Assembly: GCA_011390855.1 (NCBI GenBank)
Contig: JAABRN010000009.1
Coordinates: forward strand, 1-6,823
Reading direction: 5' to 3'
Length of the DNA stretch: 6,823 bases
Source of the DNA: Hydrogenophaga sp.
GTDB taxonomy: Bacteria; Pseudomonadota; Gammaproteobacteria; Burkholderiales; Burkholderiaceae_C
The notes beneath the pieces were generated by a model. That model was not told the DNA's origin. It did no database searches and worked only from the letters and a program-made list of their open reading frames with translations. This document shows positions 6,486 through 6,823 of the stretch, in pieces; the stretch's first letter is position 1, and every line of letters starts with the position of its first letter. Position numbers and translations under genes: made by a program.

Positions 6486-6516
6486 AAAAAAGCGGACCCG
6501 TCGCCGGAGTCCGCTT
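6486..6516 (-). terminator. Intrinsic terminator after tRNA-Met
   Basis: On the minus strand, a perfect 8-bp stem AAGCGGAC / GTCCGCTT (arms 6509-6516 and 6490-6497) has an 11-nt loop that can pair further (CCG with CGG). A run of six T (6486-6491) ends the structure. It begins 8 nt after the tRNA CCA end, the usual place for a tRNA terminator. Confidence 0.87.
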
Positions 6517-6524
6517 CTGAAATT

Positions 6525-6601
6525 TGGTGGCGATAGGTGGACTTGAACCACCGACATCAGCATTATGAATGCTGCGCTCTAACCAACTGAGCTATATCGC
6601 C
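6525..6601 (-). tRNA. tRNA-Met (anticodon CAU), probably elongator
   Basis: A 77-nt gene with CCA encoded (forward tgg at 6525-6527). The acceptor stem GGCGATA / TATCGCC is perfect, with discriminator A. The D arm is AGCTCAGTTGGTTAGAGC, the anticodon stem CAGCA / TGCTG encloses loop TTCATAA (anticodon CAT), and the T loop is GTTCAAG-type. The G1-C72 pair, and an anticodon stem without three G-C pairs, rule out the initiator tRNA. CAU could also be the lysidine-modified tRNA-Ile2, but the overall sequence looks more like elongator Met. Confidence 0.95.
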
Positions 6602-6611
6602 GAAGACCAAA

Positions 6612-6617
6612 ATTATA
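6612..6617 (-). promoter_or_regulatory. -10 box of the tRNA-Met promoter
   Basis: A perfect TATAAT on the minus strand, 10 nt before the tRNA 5' end, so transcription would start a few bases ahead of the mature tRNA. The -35 region at a 16-18 bp spacing (around CGGAAA) is poor. The T-rich stretch between may help. Confidence 0.65.
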
Positions 6618-6677
6618 GCCAGAAATCAAACCACTTTCCGTAGGCCAAGCCATACAGCGCAGCGTGGGGGCAAAGAC

Positions 6678-6823
6678 GGCCGCAGCGCAGGGCCGCCCCA
6701 AGCAAGGCCAGCCCCCTCGGGGGGGCAGCGACCCGCGCAGCGGCGGAGCGTGGGGGTTGGTCAATAGGGGCCGCAGCGCAGGGCCGCCCCAAGCAAGGCC
6801 AGCCCCCTCGGGGGGGCAGCGAC
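6678..6823. repeat. GC-rich intergenic repeat, two identical 55-bp cores
   Basis: Identical 55-bp blocks lie at 6678-6732 and 6769-6823, a 91-bp period, and the second ends exactly at the window edge, so the array may continue. Each contains a palindrome GCCCCC-TC-GGGGGGGC. Ahead of each core is AGCGTGGGGG (6661-6670 and 6747-6756) followed by a variable spacer of 7 or 12 nt, so the true unit is larger than the core. The block looks like a REP-type dispersed repeat of Comamonadaceae. The stretch 6602-6677 holds only the tRNA promoter and a partial flank of this repeat. I see no gene in 6602-6823. Confidence 0.83.

Noticed and set aside
6579..6764. 61-aa minus-strand open frame in the repeat region
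   Set aside because: It is made of translated GC-rich repeat and overlaps the tRNA and its promoter. This is the usual spurious product of such repeats.
1..6823. CRISPR arrays, insertion sequences, phage genes, toxin-antitoxin or defence systems
   Set aside because: No spaced short repeats, transposase, integrase or defence motif was found. All genes belong to common chromosomal families.

Overview
The window looks like a chromosomal segment of a high-GC betaproteobacterium, most likely Burkholderiales and probably Comamonadaceae. This rests on the style of the proteins, the sensor kinase / lipoprotein / sigma-54 regulator gene order, and a GC-rich intergenic repeat whose appearance I associate from memory with that family. 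Nothing indicates a phage, plasmid, transposon or CRISPR array. It reads as core chromosome with dense gene packing.

Layout from right to left, since most genes are on the minus strand. At the right edge (about 6655-6823) lies a non-coding GC-rich repeat with two identical 55-bp cores. Next comes a tRNA-Met(CAU) gene with a good -10 box and CCA encoded, closed by an intrinsic terminator. Six bases beyond the terminator starts yaeQ, followed 36 bp later by a zinc-ribbon SAM-dependent methyltransferase gene. That pair converges on a plus-strand carboxymuconolactone-decarboxylase/AhpD-like gene, with only 10 bp between the stop codons. This plus-strand gene is divergent from a small secreted protein of unknown function.

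That secreted protein gene is followed, on the minus strand, by miaB (tRNA 2-methylthio-N6-isopentenyladenosine synthase), a GlrK/QseE-type histidine kinase, a QseG-type outer-membrane lipoprotein with a proline-rich tether, and the receiver domain of a GlrR/QseF-type response regulator that runs off the left edge. The last four genes are tightly packed (12-bp gap, overlap or 43-bp gap, ATGA overlap) and probably form one transcription unit. The enterobacterial order kinase - qseG - regulator is preserved, here placed directly behind miaB.

The most interesting non-coding signals are three. A sigma-54-like element (TGGCAC-N5-CTGCA) lies in the 135-bp leader of miaB, upstream of genes that end in a probable sigma-54 activator, which suggests possible autoregulation. 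The tRNA terminator directly abuts the yaeQ start codon, leaving no room for a separate promoter or ribosome binding site. The GC-rich repeat sits upstream of the tRNA. No clearly undescribed system is visible. The genes are recognisable families, and the novelty, if any, lies in regulation and in the unknown secreted protein.
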